From contig JARWKL010000003.1 in assembly GCA_029961685.1 (NCBI GenBank), positions 13,527,782 through 13,591,781 of the forward strand: DNA of 64,000 bases, given 5' to 3'. The DNA comes from Aristolochia californica. Taxonomy: Eukaryota > Streptophyta > Magnoliopsida > Piperales > Aristolochiaceae. This document shows positions 12,454 through 24,150 of this stretch, piece after piece. Numbering within the stretch: position 1 is the stretch's first letter; each line of letters opens with the position of its first letter. Made by a program: the position numbers and the translations under genes. The notes beneath the pieces are model-generated. The model did no database searches. It was given only the letters and a program-made list of their open reading frames with translations, and was not told the DNA's origin.

Positions 12454-12625
12454 CATAAAAACCCACCCACGAAACTTCCACGAAGCTCACTACCCACTAC
12501 CCGATGCGTTCACCATATAACATCCCCTCCCTCGTCTGCCCTCCCACTCGCTTCCCTCCCTCCCCTCTTTTCCAATTTCATCAGCACTTCCCTTGCATTT
12601 TCCTCCGATCCCTCCATTTACGGCC

Positions 12626-13228
12626 ATGAAACTCACTCTCAAGCCCCTCTTCCGCGTTTCTTCCAAGAAAAAATACCGTAATGTTTCGCGCTCTGATCCG
12701 GCCTCTTTCAGCTCCGTTTCCTCCACTTCATCCTCTGCTTCAGATCTCAAGGACACCCCCAAGAGCGTGCTTCCACCAAACTGGTGCGATTTCCATTCGC
12801 GCTTGGACGAGGTCGTGGAGATTTTTAAACTGATCGACAGGGACGGCGACGGTAAGATCTCCCCGCAGGAGGTAGAACACGTGTTCCGGAGGTTGGGGGT
12901 GGAGGCGCCCACCGAGGAGGAATTGGCGGTGATTCTAGCCGAGGCCGATCGTGACGGTGACGGTTGCATTAGTCTGGAGGAGTTCGGTGCGCTTAGCTCT
13001 GCGCTTGGTCCCGCCGCAGGCGACGAGCTCCGTGAGGCGTTCGATTACTTCGACGCCGACCGCGATGGAAAGATCTCCGCCGAGGAGCTGTTTGGGGTTT
13101 TGACTACGATTGGGGACGAGAGGTGCACGTTGGAGGATTGCCAGCGAATGATAGTGGGAGTGGACACGGACGGCGATGGATTCGTTTGTTTTCATGATTT
13201 CGCTAGAATGATGGAGGGTCAAAGCTGA
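12626..13228 (+). CDS. Calmodulin-like calcium-binding protein, four EF-hands (CML35/CML36 type)
   Basis: A single uninterrupted exon encodes 200 residues. Four EF-hand loops are visible: 71-82 (DRDGDGKISPQE), 108-119 (DRDGDGCISLEE), 143-154 (DADRDGKISAEE) and 180-191 (DTDGDGFVCFHD). The first three have the usual acidic residues and a final Glu; the fourth ends in Asp, which may alter affinity or selectivity. The N-terminal 50 residues are basic and serine-rich (MKLTLKPLFR, then RSDPASF), like plant CML35/36 proteins of about 210 residues; no clear signal peptide or membrane segment. The known family role is sensing cytosolic calcium and relaying it to target proteins. I start at MKLTLK because that matches family N-termini; an in-frame upstream ATG at 12593 would add 11 residues. 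It is the only intact host gene seen. Confidence 0.92.
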   Translation: MKLTLKPLFRVSSKKKYRNVSRSDPASFSSVSSTSSSASDLKDTPKSVLPPNWCDFHSRLDEVVEIFKLIDRDGDGKISPQEVEHVFRRLGVEAPTEEELAVILAEADRDGDGCISLEEFGALSSALGPAAGDELREAFDYFDADRDGKISAEELFGVLTTIGDERCTLEDCQRMIVGVDTDGDGFVCFHDFARMMEGQS

Positions 13229-13544
13229 AGGATTGGGAAATTGTGTGTAATTATTGAAGAATATGGTGGGTTTTTGTAGTACAATAATGAAATCAGTACA
13301 CTGGGGAAGAACCAAACATGAACAAGGAAAGCAAATTAAACCTTTTATCTTCTCCCCTTTTTACAAATAACTCAGCTAATTTTTAGTTGCTTTTCGAGTT
13401 CTTCCGATTATTTTTAAATGTGTTTAAATCCGAGACCATCAGATAGGGCTGACGAATAAGGAAAGGAATACGTGTCTCGTGAATGTCTCTGGTCGCTACT
13501 CTTCTCTACCTAAAAAGAAAATTCCGTAGTTTCTGATACCATTT

Positions 13545-14279
13545 ACTGTGTGACCTAAATTTTATAATTTAAACAGTTACATTAAAGGCAGTAAGGGGTT
13601 GTTGTTTTGTTAGTGATGATGTCTGGTTAGAATTTTCAATGGCGTGAAGGAAACGGAAGTAAAGAGTTCCATGTGGACTTTTTTTTGTGTTCTTCAGGTG
13701 TAGAAATTTGAATTGATTTGGATGGAAAGAGTGGTAGAGATTTTGAAGATGGAAGCACGGGAACCACTTCTGAATCATCGCGTTGCCAAGACGAAGTGAA
13801 TATTCATGGAACCAAACTTTTCTACAGACAAATCCAACATCCAAGCTGCAGGTCTGGTCATGACCTGACGTCAACAAGTGTGAACCCAAAGTGGGCATTT
13901 AGTGCTAACGAAACGGTGGGTCTGGGAAACCTCTGAGCACGCAGGTAGGGTTCGTTGTCCATGGACTTCAGCAATTCTTGTGGGTGCAAGTGATTATTTT
14001 ATCTACAAACCAAGTATGTTTCAGTTTTTCTTCTTTCGTTTTCTCTATTTTAAGCTCATTCTGTTTATACCCAGACTCAAAACTTGGGATGTTTGAAAGT
14101 AAGACCTACCCGACAACCCCATCCAACTGCAATTCACCCTCAAGTGTTCCAAAATAATTGAAGAACCGTAATATAAACAAAAGAGAGATAATATTAAAGT
14201 TCTTCTTTGACTGCAATGTTTTCCTAGACTCCTTTGCACGAGGGTCACGTAAGATTTTTTTATAGTTATTTTTTAATGC
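13545..14279 (-). repeat. Decayed minus-strand LTR, copia-like
   Basis: On the plus strand TCTGATACCA at about 13535-13544 is the reverse complement of a PBS. At 14280 CTCCCCCTCAAATTAGAGTT is the reverse complement of a PPT. It matches CTCCCCCTCAAGTTGGAGTT at 23938, and the flanking bases also align. The LTR itself is eroded and its ends are not clean TG...CA, so the borders are approximate. Confidence 0.4.
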
Positions 14280-15312
14280 TCCCCCTCAAATTAGAGTTTA
14301 TAATTTCAACTTAAAAAAAAAAAAGGTTTGTGGTCTTCAATCTGCTTTTATAGAAAAAAAAATTTCATCTTTTATTTTTCCTCTTATTTAGAGTTTTAAT
14401 AGTTTTGGTCAACATTAACAACTTTGGTTCATAATAATGTTCACCCAACACCACCATATTCCTCTACTCTCCTCCCTCAGGACCAAAGTAGAAAACATAT
14501 GTATCTCCTTCCAAAGAATCAACCACCTCTAAACCAAATAAATAAGAAAATAAGTGAAGACAAAAACTCTTAGAAAATCCTAGATATAGGGTAAAAAAAA
14601 GGGTAAAAAAAAAGGATGAGTGATAGAAAAAATCGAAGCCAATACTAGGACTCAAAACATAACTTGAATAGGTTGGGGCGCTACTTGCAGCCTTATGAAC
14701 ACATTTGAACTAGAATAAACTTATCCATATCAAAGGGTTGCTAACAAATCACTAAGGACATAACAAACTCACCATAAAATTAGGAGATCAACCGAAAGAA
14801 CTCAAATAAAAAGGATTGACACACTCAACTCCCAAAACATGAGACAATTCTCAAGATTAAAGTTTGAACCATAGACAAATACTAACCTAGTTGAACAAAA
14901 AAAAGAGTTTGATTTTTAACAAATAAAAGAGAGTCAACTTCACAATATATACGCAACCACTGGAAAATTTATGGTGAAACAAAGAGTTAGACAAGAACCA
15001 TTAACATATACCAAGAATAAGTCACTCAAATTCGACAATGATCTTGTAATAGAGGATTTATCAAGAGGGAGACAAAGAATACTTTTTTTTGCAAACTTAG
15101 CAACAACCAAATGAACAACAATTACCAAGATAAAGTCTTTAAGATTTCCTGAGGCTTCTTCTAGATCTTCAAGTTGAACAACAAAAAGGACTTTTGCCAG
15201 AAAAAATTTCTACTGGTAGAAGTCAAATTTTTACATAAGTTTTGCCAAAAAATATTTCAGTGGTAATTCTCCTAGCGAATTTCAATTTTCACTTGCAGAA
15301 CCCTTTCCAAGT
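14280..15312. other. Probable retroelement remnant, no gene
   Basis: The first 140 bp align with 23938-24060, the region just upstream of a copia-like PPT on the minus strand. The rest is AT-rich with several A runs (near 14310 and 14590) and no recognisable coding sequence. Confidence 0.4.
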
Positions 15313-15689
15313 TGTTAGAAGATGGGTTCAAGCCCACATGTCCAAGAGGTGACATCTTGGTAAATAGGAAGATTTCTCATAAAGATTGTATGAAGATGTA
15401 ATTACTTGTCTATTCATGTCTCTTCTTTTGTAAGGTTGTAGCCCTAAGGGCATTGTAGTTATTGTAACATACACCTAAAAAGTTATAAATAGAGGCGCTT
15501 GGATAAGAGGTAGAGCATTAAATTCTCTACTCTCTTCTCAAACTCGTCCAAATTGTTCTCTCCCTTCTCTTCGAAACCGATTTCTAAATTCTCTCTCCTT
15601 TCTCTCTTCTTCTTTTCTCCCTCTCCTTCTTCTCTTTCTCCTCTCTCTCTTTGGCTCGAAATCAATATGACGGAGTCCTAAATTCTACA
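15313..15689 (+). repeat. LTR of family L with adjoining PBS
   Basis: The LTR runs TGTTAGAAGATGGG to AATTCTACA (377 bp) and is followed at once by TGGTATCAGAGC (15690-15701), an initiator-Met PBS. A TATA-like TTATAAATAG lies near 15483 and a long CT-rich leader at 15510-15655. The first 100 bp align with the minus-strand LTR at 20405-20866. Its start also resembles the K LTR (TGTTGGAAGATAGGG), so L and K may be distant relatives. No PPT is visible upstream and no partner LTR downstream. Confidence 0.7.
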
Positions 15690-15701
15690 TGGTATCAGAG
15701 C

Positions 15702-16560
15702 TAAGGATTTATGACTCCCACATTGAAGTGATACTTAAATACTGTTGAAGGTTTCATGCAAGGTGCTCCTGAAGGAAGAGATTCCACCATGGTAAGATAA
15801 GTGATTTTTGGGTTTTTTTTTCTGTACATTCATACTATGCACAAACCCTTAATCTCTATATCACATCAAGAAAGAAATGTCTTTCATATGAGAAGTTGTG
15901 AAAGCAAATCCTTGGTGTTTAAAGGATATTATGTCCTTGATCTTCTTGCACTCAAATATTGCAAGGTTGATCAAGATCGGTTGCCTCTAAAGTTATGAAG
16001 ACCTATTGATTATGAAGTTGATGGTTATATGATAGAAGAATGATAAGATACTTGCATGAGACTTAGTTTGATCTCTCATTATTCAAGACCAATAGTTTAT
16101 TTGAGCTTTTTGGATTAAATGAAGTTGTTTTATGATTTATGGTACTTGGATTCTCCAATCATAAAGAAATTGTTTGTCGGACTTTGCTAAGCTCAAAGAG
16201 TAGTTGGTTTCGTTGATTTATGAATTTTTTAATTTACTAATTCCTTCTCCAACCCTTTGATACTTATGAGCAATTTCATTGCCAAAATAATTTTGGAAAT
16301 GAGTAAGGGAAATGTGTATTTTTAAGTGATAAATATGACACATATCATAAGGAAAAGTTAAGCCAAACTTGGGTGAAGAACCAACCACGAGTTCTTGAGT
16401 TTTTGAAGAAAAAAAAAAGATTTGAATTGATTTTGAATGAGTAATTGATTTACTCCATTTAAGGAATGATTGGAGCCTAATTTAGTGGCTAATATAACTG
16501 GAAAGAACTTATCGTTGTCCAAGCGCCCATAATTTAATTTTTTTCCCTTCAATAGTCATA
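15702..16560 (+). other. Internal sequence downstream of the family L LTR, no coding domain
   Basis: It continues from the PBS with AT-rich sequence and short frames only. I see no gag or pol motif and no 3' LTR, so the element is truncated or non-autonomous. Confidence 0.4.
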
Positions 16561-16685
16561 AATATCATTCTACACAAGATATTCTCCACCATTTCCAGAA
16601 AAACCAAACTGCTAAGCATAGAAATCCAGTTCTCCACATTTCTTCCAGTGCATTGTGCTTCTATACTCTCCTGATTCCCCATTCG

Positions 16686-17763
16686 CTATGTTTTTTTCAT
16701 CTTTGCAGAGCCACAGCTAGCTTGAGGCCTCCTCAAAGGAAAACCCATAGAGCCCACTTCATCAAGCACATTGATGACCTCGAGAATAATTCCACTATAT
16801 GTAAAAAATGCAAGTGTAGCTGCCATGTCACCTTGGACAGAATAACCACATAGCACAGAACTAACTGTGAACGCATCGGGTATTTGGCCACTTTGTCTCA
16901 CGTGAGAATTATAAGTAACTATATGGGGATGGACACCCTTGGCTCTCATCCTCACACAGAGATCTAAAGCCTATTTCAAACATCCTTCTTTACAAAGCCC
17001 ATCAACCACAACAGAGTAGACAACCACATCCAAAACCAATCCCATTTCTGCAACTTCCAAGACAAGCTCCAAAGAAAGTTGAGCTCTCCCTTGCCTGGTA
17101 AGTGCATACAAGATTGATATCAGGGCACTTAAACTTCCCTCACCCCTATAATTTAAAAATTGAAGAGCTCCATTTATGTTCTGTTTGTGGATTAAATAGT
17201 AGGAACTAGTTGTCACAAGTATGCCTCTTCTCCTCATTAGAAAGTAAACATCAGAAGCTGCATCATGACAACCTTTCTTGCATAAAAAAACTAATAGCAT
17301 CAATATACAACACACCAAGTTTCTCAGAATCTAATTGTTCAATCCAGTGAAGCAACTCGAAGATACCCTCTTCACCACGTTCATTAAACTTGGCATCCAT
17401 CAATTTCATATAAAGAAAATAATGTAGTGGCAATCCATTTTTTCTGACTTCAAAAAATATGGTTGCTGCCATTTTCACCATACCTTCTCTGCAGAGCACT
17501 CCAATGATGAAATTATAACCAGTAGCAACAGAAGATCCCAATGAAGTCTTTTTGTACTCATCAAATATCTCAAGTGCCTCACTAATCCTTCCTAGTTTAA
17601 GACACCCATCAATTATTGGACAATAAGTAATAGAACTAGCAACCAAGCCCAATTGAGGCAATCATTTAAAGAGGATAACATCATCCTCAAATGCCCCCGG
17701 TTGAATAATTGACAAAAACAATGGCCGAGCAGCATACATGGGGTCCAGAAAATTAAACAGAAA
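16686..17763 (-). pseudogene. Pentatricopeptide repeat (PPR) protein pseudogene, P-class
   Basis: Degenerate 35-residue helical repeats are visible, for example ITYCPIIDGCLKLGRISEAL, then YNFIIGVLCREGMVKMA, and DVVVYSVVVDGLCKEGCLK followed by GVHPHIVTYNS. Such proteins normally bind organellar RNA. Three lesions break the frame: TGA at 17662-17664 where Trp is expected (FK-stop-LPQLG), a one-base gain in a run of seven A (17284-17290) that shifts SFLCKKGC into SFFMQE, and TAG at 16971-16973 after KEGCLK. The 5' part of the gene, including any targeting peptide, was not found. The homopolymer shift alone could be a sequencing error, but the two nonsense codons support a pseudogene. Confidence 0.75.
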
Positions 17764-18789
17764 GTTTAGAGATGGACTATTACTGCTGTAAAAATGCCCA
17801 TGAACAGACACAATGTTGTTGTGTTTATCCACAACAATATAATTTGTCCCATAAAATTCTTATAATTCATCCACAAGACCATTCCCAGCACACCCAAAAA
17901 AATTTCATCTCAAATTGCATACAGAAAAACCTGAATTCCATCAATTTTGCATTGTTTCTCTGTTTCATGTAATAGAAAACCTCCATCCCTAAAATTCAAG
18001 TAGTGTTGCTACTGCTCAAGCCATTCGAGCCCCATCAACCCCATGGAAGATGCATTTTGACATAAAATTCGATGGCGTTCAGAAGCTTACCCCCAAATTT
18101 CATCTTCCACTATGGTTCCCCTTTCTCTCGTTACCCTTTCTCCCATTTTCTCCTTGCCATGCCAGCTGTCGGAATGACAGACCCTAGCAGAAATTCATTA
18201 CGGTTGGTTTCTCGCTAGGCTTTTTTCGACGGCCAACAACACCCCTATGGGGCTTCTCCACTTGGAGATTTTCTGAGACAGAGGTCTCTCGGATTTTTTT
18301 GCATCGCCTATGGAAGAGGTATGGTGTCTCGTGAGGAAGGGGTTGTTGAATACCCCTCTGATTTCGAAAAATCTGGGTTCCCGCCATCTGATTTCAGAAT
18401 TTCTGAGTCCGAATTGGGATTTGTGTCCCCAATTTTGGATGTCCACACACTGTACTGCGCTGCTAGAAAGACTTTGAATTTTTTCGGCTGTTGGCCTTGC
18501 GTCTAGTCCCAAACAGCGTTTACTGCCTTTCGTTTTGTGCATATTTCGTGCTCGGAGATTGTGAAATTTTCTGGCTCTTGGCCCTTCTGCCTGTCTGAGA
18601 CAACGTCTCAAACAAGTTTAGGTCATATGACCTTTTCTTAGGCAGCGAGTTTCTCCCATGCAGAAATTTTAATGGAAGATGAACGCCATGCTGCTTTCAA
18701 TGCTAAAAACTTTGCGCATATTTCTTCCACTAGATCACGCACGACAATCCATTTTTCTTGGGAGAAATAATTGCTCATTGTGTTCCCGC
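17764..18789. other. No gene recognised; possible internal part of the 18.8-kb LTR element
   Basis: A minus-strand open frame of 137 codons (18198-18611) has no recognised motif and ends before the PBS-like site at 18790. It could be leader or gag-like sequence of a minus-strand element whose LTR starts at 18802. No zinc knuckle or pol motif is present. Confidence 0.35.
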
Positions 18790-18801
18790 TCTGATACCAG
18801 T

Positions 18802-19133
18802 TGCTACGGTCCTGCATCTGACACGAAGATTCGTAGGGAGGAAGAAGAGAAGACGAAAATCAAGCCGAAGGGAAGCTTGAAAACCCTAGGTTCTTTGAGG
18901 AGAACGCACACCCCTGAGCGCGTTGAGGAGAACTCGAAACCATTGTTTACTCTAAATCAATGCTTGTTTTTTCTCATTACTCTTACCCCTTAAATAGGGC
19001 TCACCCTTACAAGATTCAAGATAAAATATTATAAAAATGCCCTTGTGGCCTATTAATTCTTTAACTGAAATAAAATAAAGTAAATTAAAAAAATAATTAA
19101 TTAGACTCTTAATATGTTATTGCTTGCATAACA
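18802..19133 (-). repeat. Candidate minus-strand LTR
   Basis: Reading the minus strand, the candidate begins TGTTATGCAAGC (19133) and ends CCGTAGCA (18802). It is followed by ACTGGTATCAGAGC, a PBS with the same two-base spacing as elements A and C. A TATA-like run and a CCCTATTTAAGGGG palindrome lie near 18985-19000. There is no PPT or partner LTR, so the upper end is uncertain. Confidence 0.42.
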
Positions 19134-20396
19134 TATTCAAATGGTTCAACAAATCATGAGTGATGTGAAAATGCTTAACGGAGTGAGACCAACTTTAAGT
19201 AGTTCAATAATTCTTTAAGAGGGATTGTAGTGATTTTGAGTAAAACACTCTTACAAACCATATTAAAACCAAATGTCTTCAGACATGAAATATTAATCAA
19301 AGAATCAAATAACCAGCACCCTTGTTTAGATTAACACACAAGCAACCAAAGAGTATGTGCTGAAATTGTAACTTGAGTGGAAAGGCAGGCTTGAACAAAA
19401 AACGGTCGCACTTACGCATGCAAGGAAGACAAGAAGCAAGACTCAATTATACATGGCATGCGGATGTGTATCTCAGCCTATATCCAATATAAAGGTATGG
19501 TAAGTCTCAAAATAGCAATTAATTCAAAGAGAATCCAGATTTTAGACTTGCCTTTCAAGTCATAAGCAAAATCAGTAACTTTCCTATTTAAGAACTTTCC
19601 AGATTTCTTTCGTTTCCAAACAAAAAGAGGTAAGTTAGGAATATATTTTGTGACTTAAATTGGATGAATGCAAGTTTCCCAATTTTGTCTTCCTTTCATA
19701 AGCCTTTCCAAGCACCAATTCAAGGTTGGACAGCCTGCTTATCCTGAATTTTCAAGCACTCTTTCTTTCAATTTGATGTGGGGCACCAGTCTTCTAATCA
19801 CACATCTGAATAATTTTTTTATTTTCAGAATGCACATTGAAGAAAAAATCAAAGGGAGAACCAAGAGAGGTTTCTGTTAAGGTGATGCAATTCAGAAGTA
19901 AACCAAGAGAAGACCGGTAAAAGCAGATCAACAAACCGAATCAAGGAGAGCACAAACCGAGTGCTCTTTTCTTGTTCTCATACCAAATCAAGTCAAAAAT
20001 TTTATAAAAGTCCAACTTTTTGTACTCGAAGTCTCCAGGTACCAAAAACTCTTCATAGTGATTCAGTTTTGGAGGAAAAAAATTCAGAAGCTTGGATGTA
20101 ATCTGCCTTGATTCGGGTATGTTGTAAACACATGCTGAAGGCATGAAACTAATTTTTTTCTCAACCAAGATTATGCTGTTTCATATGACATAACAGCCTA
20201 ACTAAAACATAAAAACTAGGAGGTCTCAAAAAAAAATCTTCCAGTCTTCAATCGTGGAAGAAAATGAGTAATTAATTCAAGAAGAAAGTACTTATCTTGA
20301 ATGGATAATCATCAATTTCTGCCGATCAAATCAAGCCATAGCATGGCAGCCGAACATCTTAAATTTGAAGCTTTTGGAATCCTGAAGTCTTTGATC
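19134..20396. other. No gene recognised (about 1.3 kb)
   Basis: Short frames only. It leads into the PBS-like TGATACCA at 20397-20404, so its right part may be the leader of the minus-strand family L element. Confidence 0.4.
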
Positions 20397-20404
20397 TGAT
20401 ACCA

Positions 20405-20866
20405 TGTAGATTTAAAGATTCTATGGTAGAAAAATTTGATTAAGGTAGTGGAGAAAGGAAGAACAAAGAAGAAGAGAAGAGAAGAAGAAGAGAGAAGAGG
20501 AGTGCAAAGAGAGACGACTAGTGAGAGGAGAAGGAATTCTCATTGATGAAAGAGAGAAGAGGAGAAAAGGATTAAGGACGTGAGCTTTTATGTCCTAATC
20601 CTCCCTCTTATGCTTTATTTATTGGTGTAAAAAATACAACATTACAAGTATACCCTTCACCCTAGTAGGAGTAAATAAAAGACAGATGATCATAGGCTTA
20701 CTACATCAATGACACTCAAGCTTGATTATATCTTCTATAAGAAAAAAAATAAGTAGATATGTTCCTCCTTGACTAATTACATCCTTGTTCCATCTTTATG
20801 ATAGGTCTTCTTATTTATATTATGCAACCTCTCTTGGATGTGTGGGATTGAGCCCATCTTCCTCCA
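20405..20866 (-). repeat. Minus-strand LTR of family L
   Basis: On the minus strand it begins about TGGAGGAAGATGGGC after a purine-rich CTAGGAGGAG and ends AAATCTACA, directly followed by the PBS TGGTATCAGATC. Its first 120 bp align with 15313-15430, sharing AGATGGG.TCAA.CCCACA and GATGTAATTA. The other half differs, with its own GA-rich block (20455-20580). Confidence 0.58.
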
Positions 20867-21412
20867 CTCCTCCTAGTGCTAGGGGGGTGAGAGAACATCA
20901 TGAACGCCCAACTTACTACAAATGGTGGATAGGATCTTCCCGTATAAAATGACAGTCCATCATATCTTACAACACTACCGTTCAAGCTGGTGGTCTCTTT
21001 GTTCATTACCAAGACACCCAATTGGTATAATATAAGAGAGAGTAAAATCACTCCTAACTGTAAGACAAAGCTCAATACTCTAATCAAATGGTCATAGTCA
21101 AAACATACTTTCTGCTCAATTTCATAGGCCAAAAAGTAGCCCTACTGTGGGACACAAAGTCTACCCACTTTCTCAGAGTAGCTAAAAAAAACACCTCTTG
21201 GGTAAATTATAGACTTGACTCACGCTAGATGTTAGGCACACTCTTATCCTCTATAGGCAAACTCACGGTAGATATTATGTACACTCCTATCCTTTGTAGG
21301 TACTGGTCTATAGGTATTATTTAGAAGTATAGTAATAAGCTCCTCCACCAAGGTGTCCCAACACAGGGCGCCGACTCTCAAATGGTAGGAGTAAAACTAC
21401 CAAATAAGGGGT
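20867..21412. other. No gene recognised; probable retroelement internal sequence
   Basis: A 105-codon minus-strand frame at 20815-21132 overlaps the LTR and shows no known motif. The stretch joins the PPT side of the 20405-20866 LTR, so it is likely the 3' internal part of that minus-strand element. Confidence 0.35.

Positions 21413-21442
<30 letters not shown>
21413..21442. repeat. Homopolymer of about 30 G
   Basis: An uninterrupted G run follows AAGGGGT. Lengths of such runs are unreliable in assemblies. Confidence 0.85.
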
Positions 21443-21443
<1 letters not shown>

Positions 21444-21449
21444 GAAGGT

Positions 21450-21840
21450 AATCATTGGAAGATAATAGTTTGGGGCTATCGTGTGCTTTGTTTTCTTCAT
21501 CAGAATAACCAATACTAACAACTGTCAACAACTGAGGAGTCCTTCAATAATAATGTATCAATCAAAGAGACATAATAGTAGTAGTGGTAATGAGGCAATG
21601 CTAAAATAACACGTACCAAATAGGCAGTTATATGGCAGTGGATAACCAGTAGGTAGTAAAATTCCTTAAGAGTAATAAGGACAGATAAGATAATCTACAA
21701 CAAGTCCATCATTGAATAAGGAAGTTATGCAAGTAATAAGCAAAGGATAATCCAAGGTAATAATCCAGGGTAATAATCAAGTTGGAGTCAATCCTGTAGC
21801 AAATAGCATATAGTTGCTTTGACAATGAGTGAGTGAGTCC
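21450..21840 (+). repeat. Copy 1 of a dispersed direct repeat (repeat R)
   Basis: It aligns in the same orientation with 63150-63540, sharing CAACTGAGGAGT, CTTAAGAGTAATAAGGACA, and CAATCNAAGAGACA with N variable. The type of element is unknown. Confidence 0.6.
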
Positions 21841-21959
21841 AGCCAAGTTATAGGATGCCAATAATAAGTTGAACCAAGTGTTATTTGATAATAAATACAT
21901 CAAATAATATCCAATGTGGTCATCCTTCATACTTCTCCTTCTATTCTCCCCCTACAACA

Positions 21960-23610
21960 GGAAGGTAATATCAATGATCCCAGCTTAAAGTCAACAAATA
22001 TTTTGTAAGCTCAAGAGTTAATCCACCTCTTGTATGATCAAGTAAAAGAAGGCTAGTATCAACAACTTCACTACCTCAAATATTTTAAACCAAGTAACTC
22101 AAGCCAAGACAAATATTGTATTTCTTTGCCAAACTACACCAAATCGGGTAGGATTAGAACAAATCGAATTTGACTAGTCCTTTGGGAAATTAAAAAATAT
22201 CACTAGATAATCAAGAGGAGATATTCATGTGCTGGCCGAAAATCACTTTAAATCGTACATCTTATCTTCCTTTTTTTATTAAGAAGGAATATCCAATCAG
22301 AAAATCAAATCATGAAGGGATCTTCTTAAATCAGCCATTTCCAAAAAAAAAAAAAAAATGAGATCTTTCCAAATCTGACCAAAATAGAACTTGGACGCCT
22401 ACTAACAATTTTCTATCTTTGATATGTCCTTTAAGGTTTTAGGAAAGTTGAGATTGAGGCAAGATAGATAAATCACATACAATCAAGGAGATCTCGCATA
22501 AGTTTGAGATAAAAGAAGAGAGAAATTTTCCTTAAACAACACTTTCCAAGAAATAATTTAAGGAAACTTTTCCTTTGTGATATCGTGCCACTTCACCAAA
22601 AAAAACTGATCTTTGCTTGCCTTAATTTTTTAGGCAAGCATACCAAATCAATTTCTTTGTAATCTTTCAAAATACTAACAAAATCTCACAAAATTCGTGG
22701 CTGGAAAAAAGGTTCATAATTCAGAATAGGAACACTTCTTCTCTTTGACAAATAAATAAAAAGAAACTTTTTGAAAATAAGATGATCTTTTACATATTCT
22801 TTCCAAATATTGTTTGTTAAAAAATAGAAACTTTCCAAGGATAGATCATGATATACTTTCTTGATATTTAAGATCAATAACAGCAACTCAAAAAATGAAG
22901 AAAAAAATCGGCTTAAATTCAAATATTCGCATGCAACAAGATACCAGCATGACCTTCAATTTTACAATTATAAATATCTCCTTAAATATAGATTAGATTG
23001 ACATAAAACTTTTGCATTATGAAACTATAATTAAATACCTTTCATCCAATTATAACTTCTTTTCAAAAAATATAATTCTTTTGAGATAAGTAATTTGATA
23101 TATTTCAGACTCTGTAATCTGGCCAAACCGAGTACTCTTTCTCCTTTGGCCAGCATGACCATAGACTCTTTCGAGATCAATATATCAATATAAAAAACTC
23201 AGATTTATAATTGGTAGAATAAGTAAGAAAATATATTTACAGTTCTTTCTTTTGATATATAATTTTCCATATAAAGTCTCATTCTTTATGGCATAATGCT
23301 TCTCAAAAGTTGAAGCTTCATGTTGATGTATAAAAATTTTCTTCTACATGACCTTTGCTACTTCAGATGTCGAGTTCTCTCTCTAGAAAGATATGATCTA
23401 AACTAGACTCAAAAATATTTCCAAAAACTTATAGTTCGATATATGAAACATACAGTATGAGAGGTAAAACTCCAATGAAAAATATGAATTAGGAAAGAAG
23501 GCTAAAGAAAAAACGAGAAGCTCCTCTTATTTCTTTTTCTTTTTCGTCGTCTTCTTCTTCCTCGCCTTCTTCTCCTTTTCCATATCAGATCATTCACCTC
23601 TCTGATACTA
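21960..23610 (-). repeat. Older minus-strand family K internal domain
   Basis: Minus-strand reading gives the array internal landmarks: near 23240-23400 the module with GAGACTTTATATGG and AGCAAAGGTCA, and near 23100-23200 GAGTCTATGG and CTCGGTTTGGCCAGA-like sequence matching the array TTCGGCCAGATGA block. It ends at the PBS-like TAGTATCAGAGAGG beside the LTR at 23611. The far end is not clear. Confidence 0.55.
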
Positions 23611-23937
23611 TGATGAATTTAGGTGTTGAATTTATGGAAAAGAGAAAAACCTCATTGACTTATGGTAATCAGAGTACATGAACCCCTATTTATAATAGAG
23701 GAAAGTAGTGGAGTCCAATTATAATTAAACTACCATTGTCCCAATTACACCCAAACTCTAACACTTTAAGATAAGTCCTAGAATAATTAAATAGCTCAAC
23801 ATAAATAGAAGACTAACATAACTAAAACATCTTTAAATTGAAACTCTTCTGTGAGACTTCCTTCCATAATAATTTTGGCCTTGTAAGATTTCTTATTATG
23901 AGAGTCATGTAAAGGTTTTTATATCTTCTCTTCAACA
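23611..23937 (-). repeat. Older minus-strand family K LTR with PBS and PPT on its two sides
   Basis: On the minus strand it starts TGTTGAAGAGAAG, preceded by ACTTGAGGGGGAG, and ends AATTCATCA, followed by TAGTATCAGAG. The middle aligns well with array LTRs (TTACACCCAAACTCTAACAC and CCTCTATTATAAATAGGGG-like, reverse complement). Having a PPT on one side and a PBS on the other means it served two internal domains, as in the array. Confidence 0.65.
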
Positions 23938-24118
23938 CTCCCCCTCAAGTTGGAGTTCATAACTTCAGCTTGTAATGAAAAAGATTCTTGGTCTTCAATT
24001 TTCTTTGCTGCAAAAATTTCTTCTTAGATGTAAGAATTTCATCTTTTGTGCTCCCCCTTTCTTGAATATTTTTGTCACCTTAAAATTACCACAAAATATG
24101 GAATAAAATACCTCTTCT
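23938..24118 (-). repeat. 3' internal piece of a minus-strand copia-like element
   Basis: It begins with the reverse-complement PPT CTCCCCCTCAAGTTGG and aligns with 14280-14420. It is cut at about 24118, where plus-strand K LTR sequence starts. Confidence 0.5.
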
Positions 24119-24150
24119 TGCCACATGACCAAAGAAGGCCCACAAGATGG
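24119..24150 (+). repeat. K array LTR 1, left piece
   Basis: CACATGACCAAAGAAGGCCC followed by ACAAGATGG matches positions about 66-97 of the K LTR (compare 53835-53868). The continuation, ATGGACCCAATCCCATAAG, is found only after 48059. GATGG occurs at 24146-24150 and 48059-48063, which are the TSD copies made by element C. Confidence 0.8.

Noticed and set aside
16686..17763. Intact PPR gene with introns
   Set aside because: The breaks are an internal TGA, a TAG and a one-base shift, without splice signals at those points.
18198..18611. Minus-strand 137-codon gene
   Set aside because: No recognised motif, and the frame lies between a pseudogene and an LTR/PBS; kept only as unassigned sequence.
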